Assembly: GCA_944326225.1 (NCBI GenBank)
Contig: CALVDI010000021.1
Location: 1-35,450, forward strand
Source of the DNA: an uncultured Bacteroidales bacterium
Lineage (GTDB): Bacteria > Bacteroidota > Bacteroidia > Bacteroidales > UBA932
Length of the DNA stretch: 35,450 nucleotides
Direction of reading: 5' to 3'
The notes under the pieces are model-generated. The model saw only the letters and a program-made list of their open reading frames with translations. It searched no databases and was not told the origin of the DNA. Position numbers and translations under genes: made by a program. How positions within the stretch are numbered: the stretch's first letter is position 1; each line of letters opens with the position of its first letter. Below, piece after piece: positions 33,210-35,450 of the stretch.

Positions 33210-34237
33210 ATCTTTCCGTTCTCAAGCAAGAATTGTTCCAATGACTCTACGAAATATCCCCTGACGTCGCTTATGGGGATGTACAGTCTTCCACCGGCTG
33301 CTCTTTCGTGTCCGCCTCCGTTGAAAAACTTTCTGGCGAGGGAGTTGACCGAAACGTGTCCTTTGGATCTGAGGGAGACTTTGATGAAATCTGGTGTCTC
33401 GCTGAAAAATGCCGAGATTTCCACATCGTGTATCATCAGCGGGAGATTGACGAAGCCTTCTGTGTCTCCGTCCTGTATGCCGTAAGCGGTCCTGTCATCC
33501 ATGGTCATAGTCATGAACGAGGCTTTCAGTCCCGGATATAAGATCATGGAATCTTTCAGAAGATGCCCCATGAGCCTCATTCTGGACTCCGAGAATCTTT
33601 TGAACAGCATGTTGTTCAGATAGTCAAAGTCAACACCTGCCTGCAGCATACTGGCCGCGGCCGTAAAAGTATAGGGTGTGACAGAATTGTTGAAGTTGTT
33701 GGTGTCGGTCAGGAGTCCGGCAGCAAGTGCGGTCAGGACAGTCAGCCCAAGGCGGTATGGGTCTCCTTCCGTGTAGCTGAACGCCATAAGAATCCTGTAT
33801 AGAAGCTCGCAGGTAGATGATGCTTCGGGGTCCGAGATCACAATGCTGAATATGTCGCCTGCAGGATGGAGATGATGGTCGATCATCACTTTCTCTGCTT
33901 TGGCGGAGATCAGTGTCCCGGACATCCATTCTGTCCGCTCGGGCTTGTTGAAATCAAGACAGACGATCAGGTCGCTGTCATTGATTATAGACTTGGCCAA
34001 TTCCTTGTTTTCTGAAAAATATATAATGGTATCGTCTGGATCCAGAAAACTTAGAAATGCAGGTTCAGGTGAAGGCATGATGATACGGGCATCCTGTCCT
34101 TTTGCTGCTAGAAACTCCCGCATGCCTACAGCGGAGCCTATTGCATCTCCGTCCGGGTTGAAGTGACTGATAATAGTCACCTTCTCCGCGGAGTCCAGCA
34201 TCGTTTCGAAATCCTGCGCCTGTTTTTCTATCGTCAT
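33206..34237 (-). CDS. nrnA: DHH/DHHA1 phosphoesterase (NrnA-like nanoRNase / pAp phosphatase)
   Basis: NrnA-type enzymes degrade 2-5-nt RNAs and dephosphorylate 3'-phosphoadenosine 5'-phosphate in the cytoplasm using Mn2+. The 343-residue protein has the DHH metal motifs SHFNPDGDAIGS (24-35; D29, D31), CLDFN (D95) and DHH (120-122), and the DHHA1 substrate motif GGGHERAAGG (307-316). Length matches the family. It heads a four-gene minus-strand operon, with a 4-base overlap into the next gene, and has a -7 element 19 bases upstream. The exact split between nanoRNase and pAp activity cannot be read from sequence. Confidence 0.94.
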   Translation of the reverse strand: MTIEKQAQDFETMLDSAEKVTIISHFNPDGDAIGSAVGMREFLAAKGQDARIIMPSPEPAFLSFLDPDDTIIYFSENKELAKSIINDSDLIVCLDFNKPERTEWMSGTLISAKAEKVMIDHHLHPAGDIFSIVISDPEASSTCELLYRILMAFSYTEGDPYRLGLTVLTALAAGLLTDTNNFNNSVTPYTFTAAASMLQAGVDFDYLNNMLFKRFSESRMRLMGHLLKDSMILYPGLKASFMTMTMDDRTAYGIQDGDTEGFVNLPLMIHDVEISAFFSETPDFIKVSLRSKGHVSVNSLARKFFNGGGHERAAGGRLYIPISDVRGYFVESLEQFLLENGKI

Positions 34238-34256
34238 ATAATGAATTTTATGGATG

Positions 34257-34264
34257 CAAAATTA
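34257..34264 (-). promoter_or_regulatory. -7 element of the nrnA operon
   Basis: TAATTTTG on the minus strand matches TAnnTTTG and ends 19 bases before the nrnA ATG. No TTG is found at the expected distance. It lies in the 111-bp divergent gap to the gene at 34349. Confidence 0.55.
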
Positions 34265-34272
34265 AAAATATA

Positions 34273-34303
34273 TTGCAAGTACTAATTATTATTTTTACTT
34301 TTG
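34273..34303 (+). promoter_or_regulatory. Promoter of the 34349 gene
   Basis: TTG (34273-34275) and TACTTTTG (34296-34303) are 20 bases apart, matching the Bacteroidetes consensus. The leader to the ATG is about 40 bases. Confidence 0.75.
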
Positions 34304-34348
34304 TCGTCATATTTTAATGATTAAATGAACTAAATTTTTATACTTACA

Positions 34349-34963
34349 ATGAAAACACTCTTTAAGGTTCTGACTTACGTAGTCTTTCCTCTTCTGATCA
34401 TCCTTTTGGTATACTTGGTCTATGACAGCGTTATGCAGCCTGTCAGATTTCAGAAAGAAGTTGATCGAAGAGAGGCTGTCGCTATTGACAGACTTATGAG
34501 CATCAGAACGCTTCAGGAAGCCTACAAGGAGGCCAACCGCAGGTTCCTGTCCACTACGGACTCGTTGATTGATTTCTACAAGAACGGAGAGATCACCATC
34601 GTCAGGCAGATCGGTTCCATGGATGACTCTGTCGCAGTCGCCGAAGGAAGAGTAAGCCGCGACAGTATCAGGATTATGGTACGTGACACTCTGCTCAAGG
34701 GCAAGGGCGCAGTTGTTGATTCCATCAGTTTCATTCCTTTCTCCGGAGGTAAGCGCATCCATATGGAGTCTGTAGTAAGGAAGGTGTCCGGTATCGAGAT
34801 CCCTCTGTTTGAGGCTACCATGTCGTACGATGATCTTCTCAGAGGACTTGACAGACAACTTGTAGTCAATCTCAAGGCTGAAAAAGAAGATATGGGACAG
34901 TACGCCGGCCTGAAAGTCGGAGATATAGAGAATCCTAACAACAACGCCGGTAACTGGGAGTAG
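34349..34963 (+). CDS. Membrane-anchored hypothetical protein upstream of DUF3822
   Basis: The 204-residue protein has one N-terminal hydrophobic helix (about 8-26, VLTYVVFPLLIILLVYLVY) without a clear cleavage site, so it is probably a membrane anchor. A charged, heptad-like helix follows (about 35-78, EVDRREAVAIDRLMSIRTLQEAYKEANRR), then a mixed alpha/beta C-terminal part. I do not recognise a named family. It lies 5 bp before a DUF3822 gene and has its own promoter, so the two are probably one operon; the pairing suggests a shared envelope- or division-related role, but nothing in the sequence proves that. Confidence 0.85.
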   Translation: MKTLFKVLTYVVFPLLIILLVYLVYDSVMQPVRFQKEVDRREAVAIDRLMSIRTLQEAYKEANRRFLSTTDSLIDFYKNGEITIVRQIGSMDDSVAVAEGRVSRDSIRIMVRDTLLKGKGAVVDSISFIPFSGGKRIHMESVVRKVSGIEIPLFEATMSYDDLLRGLDRQLVVNLKAEKEDMGQYAGLKVGDIENPNNNAGNWE

Positions 34964-34968
34964 TACAG

Positions 34969-35450
34969 ATGCCCGGCTCACAGTACAGAATAACCATTCA
35001 ACTTGATTTGGGTGGTTATTCTTTTTCTATATACGACAGGAACGGAACTCAGATAAGGCAAGAGAGTCATCCGTGTCCGGTTGACCTTTCTGTTGGAGAG
35101 CTTGCCAGAGAACTGAACTGGAAAGCTCAGGCTGTATCAGTGTATTATACTACATGGAAGTATACGCTGGTGCCTGTTTCCATGTATTCCAAGGACGCGC
35201 CGGAGGCTGCTTTACGTAGTGTAAGGGATCTGAATCCTGACGACAAGGTCCTTATACTTGAGATGCCGTCGCGTAAGGCAATCATGATCTTTGCAATACC
35301 GCAGAAGATATATTATGGGCTGACAGCGCTCAACAAGAATGTAAAGTTCTATCCGATGTCGTATTTGCTGATTGACCGTATATCATCCATCACCGACAAT
35401 AACCGTCTTCTGGTATCCTTCACAGAGGGGATGCTGCATATAGCTGCAGC
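34969..35450 (+). CDS. DUF3822 family protein (3' end beyond window)
   Basis: The frame is open from ATG 34969 to the window end, giving at least 160 residues. It starts PGSQYRITIQLDLGGYSFSIYD and continues with strands such as KVLILEMPSRKAIMIFAIP and LLVSFTEGMLHIAAA. This alternating hydrophobic pattern with FSIYD at the start resembles DUF3822, a Bacteroidetes-specific family with an actin-like ATPase fold. The protein is cut by the window edge, so total length and C-terminal motifs cannot be checked. It is 5 bp downstream of the membrane-anchored protein gene. Confidence 0.8.
   Translation, partial: MPGSQYRITIQLDLGGYSFSIYDRNGTQIRQESHPCPVDLSVGELARELNWKAQAVSVYYTTWKYTLVPVSMYSKDAPEAALRSVRDLNPDDKVLILEMPSRKAIMIFAIPQKIYYGLTALNKNVKFYPMSYLLIDRISSITDNNRLLVSFTEGMLHIAA

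Overview
The window is a chromosomal segment of a Bacteroidetes (order Bacteroidales) bacterium of roughly 50% GC. The evidence is the repeated promoter signature TTG/TTTG-N19-21-TAnnTTTG, weak or absent Shine-Dalgarno sequences, and typical Bacteroidales gene types: BACON/BspA-like LRR lipoprotein, RRM protein, DUF3822, FKBP-like lipoproteins, short CstA, and a GyrA with a degenerate GyrA box. The genus cannot be fixed from sequence alone; a gut lineage is likely. No integrase, transposase, CRISPR array, rRNA or prophage was seen.

Layout. 1-2.4 kb: tRNA-Phe (-), priA (+) and tRNA-Lys (-). 2.4-9.6 kb is the least familiar block. It holds a GNAT/Mom-like protein (+), a hypothetical protein with two C-terminal membrane helices (-), and, diverging from it across 62 bp, a 1377-residue STAND/NACHT-type NTPase (+) whose N-terminus carries an RN-x4-H motif. 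A glycerophosphodiester phosphodiesterase is translationally coupled to the NTPase. 9.6-16 kb: clpC-type AAA+ unfoldase (-), gyrA (+) and a TPR periplasmic protein (+). 16-20.5 kb (all -): AI-2E/PerM transporter, RRM RNA-binding protein, a PurF homologue lacking the catalytic cysteine, and a short ComEC. 20.6-23.9 kb: ackA-ptb-buk fermentation operon (+). 23.9-27.4 kb: cstA (-), then MATE transporter and cytidylate-kinase-like protein (+). 27.4-30.1 kb: a 462-bp non-coding region with inverted repeats and a structured leader, then a lipoprotein with 17 exact-period 69-bp LRR repeats. 30.2-34.2 kb (all -): an operon reading nrnA-like DHH phosphoesterase, small lipoprotein, FKBP-like lipoprotein, and an SDR fused to a zinc-ribbon-like tail. 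34.3 kb to the end: a small membrane-anchored protein and a DUF3822 protein cut by the window edge.

How the genes fit together. Most of the window is housekeeping: replication restart, topology, proteolysis, purine and competence genes. Acyl-phosphate energy conservation is encoded by two kinases and one acyltransferase (ackA-ptb-buk). The envelope is represented by several lipoproteins. The best candidates for new biology are the divergent STAND NTPase/2-TM pair, the glutaminase-dead PurF homologue with retained Fe-S cysteines, the SDR-zinc ribbon fusion, and the repeat-rich LRR locus with its structured upstream region.
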